Positions 54,050 through 62,053 of a stretch of DNA of 64,000 bases are shown in pieces (the first letter of the stretch is position 1; each line of letters starts with the position of its first letter). The stretch is from Geomonas silvestris. Its GTDB lineage: Bacteria > Desulfobacterota > Desulfuromonadia > Geobacterales > Geobacteraceae. A program made the position numbers and the translations under genes. The notes under the pieces were generated by a model. That model saw only the letters and a list, made by a program, of their open reading frames with translations. It was not told the DNA's origin and searched no databases. Location of the stretch: assembly GCF_014193515.1 (NCBI RefSeq), contig NZ_BLXX01000002.1, positions 186,001 to 250,000 on the forward strand, given 5' to 3'.

Positions 54050-55386
54050 CGTAAGACCTCCGTTACCAGTACTCCCGACGCGTGGTAGAGCTGGGCCGCC
54101 GAACGGAGCTCGGCGTTCTCCACCTCCACCAGGTTGGCCCGCGACCGGTTCAGGGTCGCCTCGGCATCCATCAGCTCCACCATCGAGGAGAGCCCGCCGG
54201 CAAAGCGCAGCGTCACGAGCCTCACCCCTTCCTGGGCCGCCTGGAGCGCGCCCCGCGCCGAGACGAGCCGGGCGGCCGCCTCCTGGCGGCGCAACCGGGC
54301 CTCGGTCACCTGCAGCCCGACCTCCCGGCGCCTGTCTTCCAGCACCTCGGCTGCCGCCTGGCGGCTGAGCTCCGCCCTCCCCTTCTCGTGGGAGCGGCGG
54401 GTGCCGTCAAAAATGTCCCAGCGCAGGTTGACCCCGACGTTCCAGGAGTCGTGATCGTAGCCCAGCGGCAGATCACGGTCGTTCACCTGGTAACTCGCCG
54501 AGGCGTACACCGTGGGGAGGTAGGCGTTCTTCGCCTGGCGTACCGCCAGCTCCCCCTTCTGCACCGCCTGCTCCGCAACCGCCAGGTCCGGCCGGCTCTT
54601 TAGCGCCAGCGCAGCGAGGTCCTGCCGCTGGTCCGGATCGCTCAGCTGCGGCACCCCGCCGATGTCCAGCGCCTCCCCTTCCGGCCCCCCCAGCACCAGG
54701 TTCAGGCGCAGCCGGGCGAGCTGCACCTCGTTTTGTGCCGTCACCAGCGCCTGCTCGGCCTCGGAAACCTCGGTCGCGGCCCGCAGCTGGTCCGACTTGA
54801 GCCCCACCCCGTCGCGCTCGCGTACCTGGGCCAGGCGCAGGTGCTCGCGGGCGTCGGCAAGCGCCTGGTCCGCGATCTCCCGGAAGGCCCGGGCCCGGCG
54901 CACCTCGAGGTAGGCGAGGTACACCCGGAAGGCGACCTGCTCGCGGGCCTGCCGAAGCGCGGCCTGGGCCGTCTCGGCATCCTTCTCGGCGAGCTTCACC
55001 CCGGTGGCGACGTTGAAATCGATAAGCGGCTGATCCAGGCGGACCAGGGTCCGGAAGTCGCCGCGCGGATCGGGGTTGTTCAGCTTCCCTGCCGCAAAGT
55101 CGCTCGCGGGATTGATGCGCCCTTCATCGAGCTTCATCATGAAGACACTGCTGGGGGTGGTGGAGAGGAGTGCCCCGCTCTCCAAAGAGACCCGGGGGAG
55201 GTAGCGGCTCTTGCTGCCGGCCACCCCCTCCCGCGCGGCACCCTCTTCCAGGGCCGCCGCCTTCAGGAGATGGTTGTTGGCCAGAGCCCGCTGCACCGCC
55301 TCTTTGAGGGAGACGGTTTCGCCGAAAGCGGGGACCGCCACGGCCCAGAGCAGGCAGGCGATCCGCAGTACTGCCTTGTTGTTCAC
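54046..55386 (-). CDS. TolC-family outer-membrane channel
   Basis: The 446-residue protein has a signal peptide (ending FG) and then two OEP repeats of long helices: VQRALANNHLLKAAALEEGAAREG and GAREALALKS-type RPDLAVAEQAVQKGELAVRQAKNAYLP. It ends in SGVLVTEVLR. Start is GTG with AGGAGG 7 nt upstream. First gene of the operon, 48 bp downstream of the AT-rich promoter/operator. Confidence 0.93.
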   Translation of the reverse strand: MNNKAVLRIACLLWAVAVPAFGETVSLKEAVQRALANNHLLKAAALEEGAAREGVAGSKSRYLPRVSLESGALLSTTPSSVFMMKLDEGRINPASDFAAGKLNNPDPRGDFRTLVRLDQPLIDFNVATGVKLAEKDAETAQAALRQAREQVAFRVYLAYLEVRRARAFREIADQALADAREHLRLAQVRERDGVGLKSDQLRAATEVSEAEQALVTAQNEVQLARLRLNLVLGGPEGEALDIGGVPQLSDPDQRQDLAALALKSRPDLAVAEQAVQKGELAVRQAKNAYLPTVYASASYQVNDRDLPLGYDHDSWNVGVNLRWDIFDGTRRSHEKGRAELSRQAAAEVLEDRRREVGLQVTEARLRRQEAAARLVSARGALQAAQEGVRLVTLRFAGGLSSMVELMDAEATLNRSRANLVEVENAELRSAAQLYHASGVLVTEVLR

Positions 55387-55423
55387 CGAGATGCCTCCTG
55401 GTGGGAATCATACGCCGTAGCGG

Positions 55424-55451
55424 GCATATATATGAATCCTTATATATATGC
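55424..55451. promoter_or_regulatory. AT-rich inverted-repeat operator
   Basis: Perfect 10-bp arms GCATATATAT / ATATATATGC with an 8-bp centre overlap the -10 box of the tolC promoter. Such palindromes are typical operator sites of ArsR-family repressors; the regulator itself is not encoded in the window. Confidence 0.7.
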
Positions 55452-55469
55452 TGTAAGTCCAGTTGTCAA
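55441..55469 (-). promoter_or_regulatory. Sigma-70 promoter of the tolC-RND operon
   Basis: On the minus strand TTGACA (55464-55469), 17 bp, TATATA (55441-55446): a near-consensus promoter. The -10 lies inside the inverted repeat at 55424-55451. Confidence 0.85.
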
Positions 55470-55603
55470 GGTAATTCCCAGATTTTTCAGGCACGGGCTG
55501 GAGCGAGGGGAAGGGTTCGGCAGGAAGTGGGCGGCAGGAAAGGGTGGGGGGAGAGGTTGACGGCTGCGGGAAACGGGCGAGGCCACGGCGCTCCCGAAGC
55601 ACC

Positions 55604-55640
55604 GAAAAAAAGGGCCGGCACTGTCGAAACAGGCCGGCTC
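55604..55640 (-). terminator. Rho-independent terminator after the DUF815 gene
   Basis: On the minus strand GCCGGC-CTGT-TTCG-ACAG-T-GCCGGC forms a 10-bp stem with a stable TTCG tetraloop and one bulge, then CC and seven T. Confidence 0.92.
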
Positions 55641-55690
55641 CAGATTTTTTTAGGTTCTACGTTCTACGCTTTACGTTCTGCTTCTCGCCT

Positions 55691-56581
55691 TTAGGCGCAG
55701 CTATTGAGCAGGTAGCGTCCCACCCAGTTCTTGGAGAACTGGAAGGCGGTCCGGCCGCAGCGCTTGGACTTCTCGTGGGACCACTGGATGGCGTCGATCT
55801 CCAGGTCCTTGGTCCAGGGGATCTCGAGCTTGCGCTTGCGCGCCTCGCGCTCGACGCACAGGCGCACCGCGTCCAGGTAGCGGTCCTGGCTGAAGACGTG
55901 GAAGGCGATCCAGAGGCCGAAGCGGTCGGAGAGGGATACCTTCTCCTCCATGGCCTCGCTCTGCTGCAGCTCCCCGTTCACGAACTTGCCGCCGATCTTG
56001 TCGCTCTCGTACTCCGGAAGCAGGTGGCGCCGGTTCGAGGTCACGTAGATGAGGACGTTCTCGGGAGCCGAGTAGACCGAGCCGTCCAGCGCGCTCTTCA
56101 GCATCTTGTAGCTCAACTCGCCGATTTCGAAGGTGAGGTCGTCGCAGAGCAGGATGAAGCGGTACGGTTCGTTCTCCACCGCGCTGAAGATCTCGGAGAG
56201 GTAGATGAGGTCTTCCTTTTCCACCTGGATCACCCGAAGCCCCTCGGGTGCGAACTTGTTCAAGAGCGCCTTCACCAGCGAGGACTTTCCGGTACCGCGC
56301 GAACCCCAGAGCAGCGCGTTGTTGGCCGGCATCCCCTTCAGGAACTGGCGGGTGTTGCTGACCATGATCTCTTTTTGATTCTCGACCCCCAGAAGCTCGT
56401 CCAGCGTGGTGGTATCGGTGACCTTGACCGGCTCGAGGTAACCGGAAAACGAGTGCCGGCGCCAGTTGGCGGCGTGGCAGGTGGACCAGTCGACCGGTTT
56501 CACCGCGCGCGGGAGCAGCATTTCGACAGAGCCGAGCACGCGCTCGAGCTGGGCGACCACTTCGGGCTTCAGATTTATCAT
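55691..56581 (-). CDS. DUF815-family AAA+ ATPase
   Basis: The protein has 296 residues, with Walker A GSRGTGKSS (about 93-101), Walker B RFILLCDDLTFE, SALDGSVYSAPENVLIYVTSNRRHL as sensor 1, and IGGKFVNGELQQ. Family members are ATPases of unknown target, loosely related to DnaA/RuvB-type loaders. Single gene with its own terminator; about 90 bp downstream of the DUF4337 gene. Confidence 0.9.
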   Translation of the reverse strand: MINLKPEVVAQLERVLGSVEMLLPRAVKPVDWSTCHAANWRRHSFSGYLEPVKVTDTTTLDELLGVENQKEIMVSNTRQFLKGMPANNALLWGSRGTGKSSLVKALLNKFAPEGLRVIQVEKEDLIYLSEIFSAVENEPYRFILLCDDLTFEIGELSYKMLKSALDGSVYSAPENVLIYVTSNRRHLLPEYESDKIGGKFVNGELQQSEAMEEKVSLSDRFGLWIAFHVFSQDRYLDAVRLCVEREARKRKLEIPWTKDLEIDAIQWSHEKSKRCGRTAFQFSKNWVGRYLLNSCA

Positions 56582-56671
56582 GGTTCTCCTTGTACTGATA
56601 AAAATGGCCCTTGTGTATACGTGGCAAACCGCTGATTGTCAATAGGAAAGGCGGGAGTGTAGGGGCTGGGG

Positions 56672-57253
56672 CTACGACAGCAACTTGGTCAAAAGATCCG
56701 GATGGATCGCGAGCCCCAGCAATCCTGCAAAGCCCATCAACCCGCCGAACCCCGCGAACACCCAGGAAAGGTAGAGCAGCCCCGCGCTGTTGGTCAAGGA
56801 GGCGACACCCAGCATCCCGAGGCAGATGGAAAGACAGGCATCGGAGAGATCGAACTGGTCGTCCCGGTAGTTCAGGTCGTCGTAGCTCTTCTCCAGGGCC
56901 TTGGCCTTCTTCATCAGCTCGGCCTCCTCCACCTGGTAGCGGGCGATGGCATCCAGGAACTGCTTCTGCTGTGCGGCGAGCTGTGCGCCACCCCTGTCCG
57001 GCGCCAGCACCTTCAGGGCCTGCAGCTGGCTCAGCCCAAGCTCGGCCATGTGGTGCTTCAGTTTCTTGGACTGGTACTCGTTCCAGCGGTCCACCGAGTC
57101 CGACTTCGCCTGCAGCATGGCCTGGACGATGTTGTCGTCCTTCACCTTGGTGACCCCCATGAAGACCGACACCAGGGCCACCGTGATGGCGACCCAGCGG
57201 TTCAAGCGATTCTGATCTTCGGCGACCTCCAACCGTTCACGCAGCTCGTTCAT
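56672..57253 (-). CDS. DUF4337-type membrane protein
   Basis: The 193-residue protein has a hydrophobic segment at about 20-36 (WVAITVALVSVFMGVTKVKDDNI), then a charged helical region with AMLQAKSDSVDRWNEYQSKKLKHH (in pieces). Two C-terminal membrane helices (about 137-155 and 160-182) follow. It matches the DUF4337 pattern. Function unknown. Ends 90 bp before the DUF815 gene starts; 119 bp after ftsH ends. Confidence 0.82.
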   Translation of the reverse strand: MNELRERLEVAEDQNRLNRWVAITVALVSVFMGVTKVKDDNIVQAMLQAKSDSVDRWNEYQSKKLKHHMAELGLSQLQALKVLAPDRGGAQLAAQQKQFLDAIARYQVEEAELMKKAKALEKSYDDLNYRDDQFDLSDACLSICLGMLGVASLTNSAGLLYLSWVFAGFGGLMGFAGLLGLAIHPDLLTKLLS

Positions 57254-57372
57254 CTGCGACTACCTCCTGAATCCGTATCTCAATCGTGCCCGGAAGGTAA
57301 GGCTTCACGCAGTATTTGTCAACAAAGCCGTCAGCCGTCGCGACGAAGCTGCCCTCTTGATTGACGCCGCTG

Positions 57373-59160
57373 CTAGGCGGCCTGCGCCGACCGCCGGAAG
57401 ACCGGCTCCAGGATGGCGTCGATCGCCTCCGCGTCCAGGGTCTCCCGCGCCACCAGCTCCTCGGTCAGACGCTTGAGGGCCTCCATGTGGGTCTGCAGGA
57501 GGGTGCGCACCTCGGCGTAGCAACCGGTCACGATGGCCCTGATCTCGGAGTCGATCTCCAGGGCGGTGTGCTCGCTGAAGTTCCTGGGGTGCCCCGGGTT
57601 CCCCGCTGCGGCGGAGTCGTGGTTACCGAAGGCGACCGGCCCAAAGGCGGTGGACATCCCCCAGTCGCAGACCATCTTGCGGGCGGTATCGGTAGCTCGC
57701 GCCAGGTCGTTGCCGGCTCCGGTGGTGGTCGTCTTGAAGATGAGCTCCTCGGCGGCGCGCCCCCCCATCAGCACTTTCAAGTGACCGTCCAGCATCTCCT
57801 TGGTGTAGCTGTAGATGTCCTCGGTCGGGATCTGTACCGTTACCCCCAGGGCGCGGCCGCGCGGGATGATGGAAACCTTGTGCACCGGGTCGCACCCCGG
57901 CACCAGCTTGGCGATCAGCACGTGCCCCGCCTCGTGGTAGGCGGTGGCCAGCTTGGACTCCTCGGAGAGCACCATCGACTTCTTCTCGGCCCCCATGAGG
58001 ACCTTGTCCTTGGCGCAGTCAAAATCGTTCATCTCCACCAGGTCCTTGCGGGAGCGCGCCGCCAGGATGGCCGCCTCGTTCACCACGTTGGCAAGATCGG
58101 CGCCGGAGAAGCCCGGGGTGCCGCGGGCGATCACCCTCAGGTCCACCTCGGGGCTCAGGGGGACGTTCTTCACGTGCACCTTGAGGATCTCCTCGCGCCC
58201 CTTGATGTCGGGGGAGCCGACCACCACCTGCCGGTCGAAGCGTCCGGAGCGCAAGAGGGCCGGATCGAGCACCTCGGGGCGGTTGGTCGCCGCCAGCACC
58301 ACGATCCCGGAATTGACCGCGAAGCCGTCCATCTCCACCAGGAGCTGGTTCAGGGTCTGGTCCCGCTCGTCGCTCGCCCCGCCGTTCGCACCGTCGCGCT
58401 TGCGCCCCACCGCATCGATCTCGTCGATGAACAGGATGCAGGGAGCCGCCTTCCTGCCGCGGGCAAAGAGGTCGCGCACCCGCGAGGCGCCCACCCCGAC
58501 GTACATCTCCACGAACTCGGAACCCGAGATGGAGAAAAAGGGGACGCCGGCCTCACCCGCCACGGCGCGCGCCAAAAGGGTTTTGCCGGTCCCCGGAGGC
58601 CCCACCAGCAGGACACCCGTGGGCATCTTGCCCCCCAGGAGGGTGAAGCGCTCAGGGTCGCGCAGAAAATCCACGGTCTCCTGCAGTTCCTGCTTGGCCT
58701 CCTCGGCACCCGCCACGTCATTGAAGCGGGTCTCGGAGTCGGAGCCGCTCACCAGCCGCGCCTTGCTGCGCCCGAACCCCGCGTAGCGGCGCAGGATCAG
58801 GAGCACGCCGCCGGCCACCGCCAGGATGATGCCGAGCTCGAGCCACTTGACCCCGGAAGCGGGCGCCTCGGCGCCGAAATCGATCCGCTTGGCAAGCAGC
58901 GCCCCGGCCAGCTCTGCGCCGGCCGGGTGCAGCAGCTGGTAGCTCGTGCCGTCCTTGGCGCGCGCGGTGATCAGGTCGCCGGCCAGGCGTACCCGGACGA
59001 TGTCCCCCTGGTTCACGCGCTCCATGAACGCGGTATAGCTTATCTGCCGGCTCTGCGCGGCAACATGATCCCTCCAGGCCCGGTAGCCGTACCAGCCGGC
59101 TCCCAGCGCGCCCAGGACCACCATCAGGATGACCAAGCGGATGTTCTTTTTGTTGACCAT
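57373..59160 (-). CDS. ftsH: FtsH-type membrane AAA+ zinc metalloprotease
   Basis: The 595-residue protein has an N-terminal membrane helix (about 8-28), a small periplasmic domain (35-100) and a second helix (107-125). Walker A GPPGTGKT is at 187-194, Walker [10 protein letters not shown] follows, the SRH region is [19 protein letters not shown], and the zinc motif HEAGH is at 409-413. It degrades membrane and cytoplasmic proteins. At 595 residues it is slightly shorter than most FtsH, with a compact periplasmic part, and may be one of several paralogues. ATG 59160 has AGAGGA upstream; the longer frame adds no conserved residues. Confidence 0.95.
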   Translation of the reverse strand: MVNKKNIRLVILMVVLGALGAGWYGYRAWRDHVAAQSRQISYTAFMERVNQGDIVRVRLAGDLITARAKDGTSYQLLHPAGAELAGALLAKRIDFGAEAPASGVKWLELGIILAVAGGVLLILRRYAGFGRSKARLVSGSDSETRFNDVAGAEEAKQELQETVDFLRDPERFTLLGGKMPTGVLLVGPPGTGKTLLARAVAGEAGVPFFSISGSEFVEMYVGVGASRVRDLFARGRKAAPCILFIDEIDAVGRKRDGANGGASDERDQTLNQLLVEMDGFAVNSGIVVLAATNRPEVLDPALLRSGRFDRQVVVGSPDIKGREEILKVHVKNVPLSPEVDLRVIARGTPGFSGADLANVVNEAAILAARSRKDLVEMNDFDCAKDKVLMGAEKKSMVLSEESKLATAYHEAGHVLIAKLVPGCDPVHKVSIIPRGRALGVTVQIPTEDIYSYTKEMLDGHLKVLMGGRAAEELIFKTTTTGAGNDLARATDTARKMVCDWGMSTAFGPVAFGNHDSAAAGNPGHPRNFSEHTALEIDSEIRAIVTGCYAEVRTLLQTHMEALKRLTEELVARETLDAEAIDAILEPVFRRSAQAA

Positions 59161-59395
59161 GGTTCCTCTATACGAAGTGTCGTCGGTGTTTGAACAGGAA
59201 AGGAGTGGATGCCACGTAGGCCGCTGCGTCGTGATACTTGACGGCACCGGTGTCGTCGGAGGTTCGGGAGAAATAAACGGGACTAACGTGGGGGTGATCG
59301 AAACAATGAATCCCTTATTTTTTACGCCATTGGCCCTTTTTTTGTACAGAAAATTCTTTCTAATAGGCCGGCAGCCGCTCCGGTAGAAAAAAGAC
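59161..59395. other. Intergenic region upstream of ftsH
   Basis: About 235 bp, AT-rich from 59285 to 59390. I find no gene and no convincing promoter boxes, though the ftsH promoter must be here unless transcription reads through from cheX past its terminator. Confidence 0.4.
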
Positions 59396-59433
59396 AAAAG
59401 CCCGCACCTCGAACCGTAGCTCGAAATGCGGGC
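59396..59433 (-). terminator. Rho-independent terminator after the second cheX
   Basis: On the minus strand GCCCGCA / TGCGGGC outer stem plus TCGA/TCGA inner pairing, followed by TTTT, 57 bp after the gene's stop. Confidence 0.8.
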
Positions 59434-59490
59434 CTTGAAGAGCTGCCGCGCTTACTCTAGGAAACCGGCGTCGCGGCCGGGTTACCTGTA

Positions 59491-59988
59491 TCAATCGGTT
59501 TCCAGGTAGAGGCTCACCGTGAAGGACTCTTCTGCGGTCTCGAACTGCAGGGTCAGGGTATCCGGCAGCGAGCAGACCGTCATCTCGTACTCGCCGCCGC
59601 TGATCACCGAGGGGGTCGAGAGTTTCACCTCGTGGCCGTCCTTCACGAAGTGGTGCTTGAAGGAGCCGCCGATCATGTTGGCGATCTCGCCCAGCGCATC
59701 GGCCATCTCATCTTCGCACTCGTCCACTTCCATCCCGAGCATCTGGGCCGCGAAGCGGAGCGCCTGCTTGCGCGAGGCGTTGATGGCGATCATGCCGTTA
59801 TATCCACCGGCGAAGCCGACCATGGCACTGACGCTGTCGTTGAAGTGGCTTTCGGTCTCCGCCTTCTTCGAGGAGAGCACACCCCCGCCAACCATGGTGC
59901 TGAATATCTCCAGCACATCGTTGTTGAGGTGACCGATGAGCTCCTCTTCCGTGGTGTTCAGCTGTTTGAGTATTTTTTCACCGAGCAT
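59491..59988 (-). CDS. cheX: CheX-type phosphatase, second copy
   Basis: The 165-residue protein has ADALGEIANMIGGSFKHHF with the catalytic Glu/Asn pair and KLSTPSVISGGEY with the Pro, very like the protein at 45317. It follows the PilZ-type gene by 14 bp and probably forms an operon with it. Target CheY unknown. Confidence 0.87.
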   Translation of the reverse strand: MLGEKILKQLNTTEEELIGHLNNDVLEIFSTMVGGGVLSSKKAETESHFNDSVSAMVGFAGGYNGMIAINASRKQALRFAAQMLGMEVDECEDEMADALGEIANMIGGSFKHHFVKDGHEVKLSTPSVISGGEYEMTVCSLPDTLTLQFETAEESFTVSLYLETD

Positions 59989-60002
59989 AATCTAGTTCTC
60001 CC

Positions 60003-60701
60003 CTATGTGATCTGCCTGTCGTGATCCGATTCTCTGCTACTGTTCAACAGCTCACGCAGGTTCATCTCCAACTCTTTTGTTACTGCCACGAACTCCACCC
60101 CGATCCCCGGCGGACGGTGCTCCCCCCAGCGCTGGATCCGCCGCACCGCCACTTCGACCTGCATCCCGAAGTCCGGCAGGGTTACCTCTAATAGCTCACC
60201 CACCCGGTAGCACTCCGGATTCATGTCGGCGATGAAGGCGCCGCCCCAGGAGATGTTGAGGGTGAACCCCCTGCGCTCGCCGATGGAGGTCGGCACGCAG
60301 ATGGCGCGGCGCTTGTAGCGGCGCAGTCTGCGCGCCGGGGCCCGGTCGCAGACATTGGTGACGAACGCCTTGAGGCTCTTTTCCTGCTGCGCCTCGCCGG
60401 GCATCGACATGGGGACCAGCATCGGCCCCATGGCCCGCACCCGCAGGGCGGGAAAGAAGGCGGCCAGCGTGTAGGCGACGATCTTCTCTTCGGACTTCGC
60501 CTTGACCATCGCGCTCAGGTCGACCACCACTCCCCGGCAGGGTTCCTCGAGGGCGATGGCCTCGGCCTCGCAGAAGGTGGCACATGCCTCGACGCGGGGC
60601 ACGATCGCCGCGAGATTCTTTACCAGAACCGCACGGACATTATCGTCGTACGATACTGCCAGTAGCGGGTAGTCATGTTCCGTCTCATTCAGCGAATGCA
60701 T
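60003..60701 (-). CDS. PilZ-domain-like protein with a divergent receiver-like N-terminus
   Basis: About 232 residues. The first 100 (YPLLAVSYDDNVRAVLVKNLAAIVPRVEACATFCEAEAIAL) resemble a receiver fold without a clear acceptor Asp. Residues 125-225 look like a PilZ domain: RRLRRYKRRAICVPTSI for the R-x3-R motif, and NISWGGAFI for the D/N-x-S-x-x-G motif (Asn replaces Asp). PilZ domains bind cyclic di-GMP. The ATG at 60701 is preferred to a GTG at 60755, which has no ribosome-binding site. Confidence 0.72.
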   Translation of the reverse strand: MHSLNETEHDYPLLAVSYDDNVRAVLVKNLAAIVPRVEACATFCEAEAIALEEPCRGVVVDLSAMVKAKSEEKIVAYTLAAFFPALRVRAMGPMLVPMSMPGEAQQEKSLKAFVTNVCDRAPARRLRRYKRRAICVPTSIGERRGFTLNISWGGAFIADMNPECYRVGELLEVTLPDFGMQVEVAVRRIQRWGEHRPPGIGVEFVAVTKELEMNLRELLNSSRESDHDRQIT

Positions 60702-61060
60702 CAGTCTCACCCATTCTTCAGCGGTTCCTGTCCGCCACGGCAACCGCACCCGCACGGCCCGGACGTTGGCAAGATCCCGACAACTGAAGCATCCCTTGAT
60801 CCTTTTCGAAATAGCGCCGTCCTCGGTTAATTGCCTTCAGCGACCAGGTTCAGACGGTGCGAGCACTCCATGGATAACGGTATCGGCTGCTGTTTGGAAA
60901 TCTTGATTTTTTTGCACAAAAACATCCCAGGCGCCGGCCGCGTGCGCGACAGCGCCCCCTTCGCCTCAAGCCGGCAGCGGAGGAACCTCCTGAAATCTGC
61001 CATTTTTACGGTAAAAAAATTGCCTCGCCAAAAAAAGGCGGCACGGGCACACTAGGTGGT
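60702..61060. other. Divergent intergenic region
   Basis: 359 bp between the divergent PilZ and DUF3108 genes. It holds AT-rich tracts (60896-60925 and 61000-61020) and a small CGCC-A7-GGCG hairpin at 61027-61041. No gene is supported. Confidence 0.45.
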
Positions 61061-61810
61061 ATGAAAAAGACAACGCTCGTGTCCCTATCGCTTTTTTGGT
61101 CGCTAGCCTTAACCCTCGGCGCCTGGGCAGCCCAGCCCCTACCGGTCCCCGAGAGGCTCGAATACGAAGTGCACTGGAGCGGCATCAAGGCCGGCAGTGC
61201 GGTCCAGGAGGTCACCCCGCGCAACGGCGAGCTGCACCTGGTCTACACGGTGCGCTCCTCCGGGCTGGTGAACACCTTCTTCCCCATCGACGACCGCTCC
61301 GAATCGGTCCTCACCCGTGGCAGCGGCGACGAGCCCTTCGGCATGCCGCGCCTTTTCCGGGAGCGCATCAACGAGGGGAAGACCCACACCAACAAGGAAG
61401 CGCTCTTCGACCTCCAGCAGCTCAAGGTCGAGACCAAGGACTTCCTCAAGCACACCGAGAAGACGGACAGCATCACCCCCAAGACCTTCGACACCCTCTC
61501 CTGCATCTACTTCATACGGAGCGCCGAGCTGGAGCCGGGCAAGCCGGTGCACATGGAGGTCTACGACCTGAAAAGACTCTGGAATGCCGAGGTGCGCGTG
61601 GTGCGACGGGAAGAGCTCCGCACGCCGGTGGGAAAATTCAAGACCATCGTGGTGCGCCCGGTACTCACCGCGGAAGGGCAGCAGCCGCGCACCGACTACA
61701 TGACCGTCTGGCTCAGCGACGACAGCCGCCGCATCCCTGTGAAGCTCGTGGTGAAGCTGAAGGTGGGAGAGTTCCGCGCCACCCTCTCCGGCGGCAGCCA
61801 CTGGCCCTGA
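61061..61810 (+). CDS. DUF3108 periplasmic protein
   Basis: The 249-residue protein has a signal peptide (ending AWA|AQ), then LEYEVHWSGIKAGSAVQEV, YTVRSSGLVNTFFPIDDRSESVL, TFDTLSCIYFIRSAELEPG and a C-terminal beta region RIPVKLVVKLKVGEFRATL, all DUF3108. Exported beta-rich protein of unknown function. AGGTGG lies just before ATG. Single gene, divergent from the PilZ gene. Confidence 0.85.
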   Translation: MKKTTLVSLSLFWSLALTLGAWAAQPLPVPERLEYEVHWSGIKAGSAVQEVTPRNGELHLVYTVRSSGLVNTFFPIDDRSESVLTRGSGDEPFGMPRLFRERINEGKTHTNKEALFDLQQLKVETKDFLKHTEKTDSITPKTFDTLSCIYFIRSAELEPGKPVHMEVYDLKRLWNAEVRVVRREELRTPVGKFKTIVVRPVLTAEGQQPRTDYMTVWLSDDSRRIPVKLVVKLKVGEFRATLSGGSHWP

Positions 61811-61952
61811 GCCGGCCCCTCCCCGCGACGCGGCCTGCTGCCCGACAGGCGCAGGCCGTTTTCCCCTCCTCCCCCTGTCATTCCAGACAGATGTCATTGA
61901 ACCAGAAAGTTTTTTTCCTGCCGTATTCAAGTAAACAGCTTCCTTTACCGAT

Positions 61953-62030
61953 AGTGCCAAGTGACGGACAGACAGTAAACGAGCCTGCTCTGTCTCAATA
62001 CGCGGCTGTCCGTTGGCAAGAGGCGGGCAC
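61953..62030 (+). promoter_or_regulatory. Structured leader of the 606-residue lipoprotein gene
   Basis: Outer arms AGTGCC (61953-61958) and GGCACT (62025-62030) enclose CGGACAG (61965-61971) / CTGTCCG (62006-62012). A competing AGACAG / CTGTCT pairing shares part of the same sequence. It ends 24 bp before the ATG. Class not recognised. Confidence 0.5.
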
Positions 62031-62053
62031 TGACACCGAAAGGGGGTAGTTTT

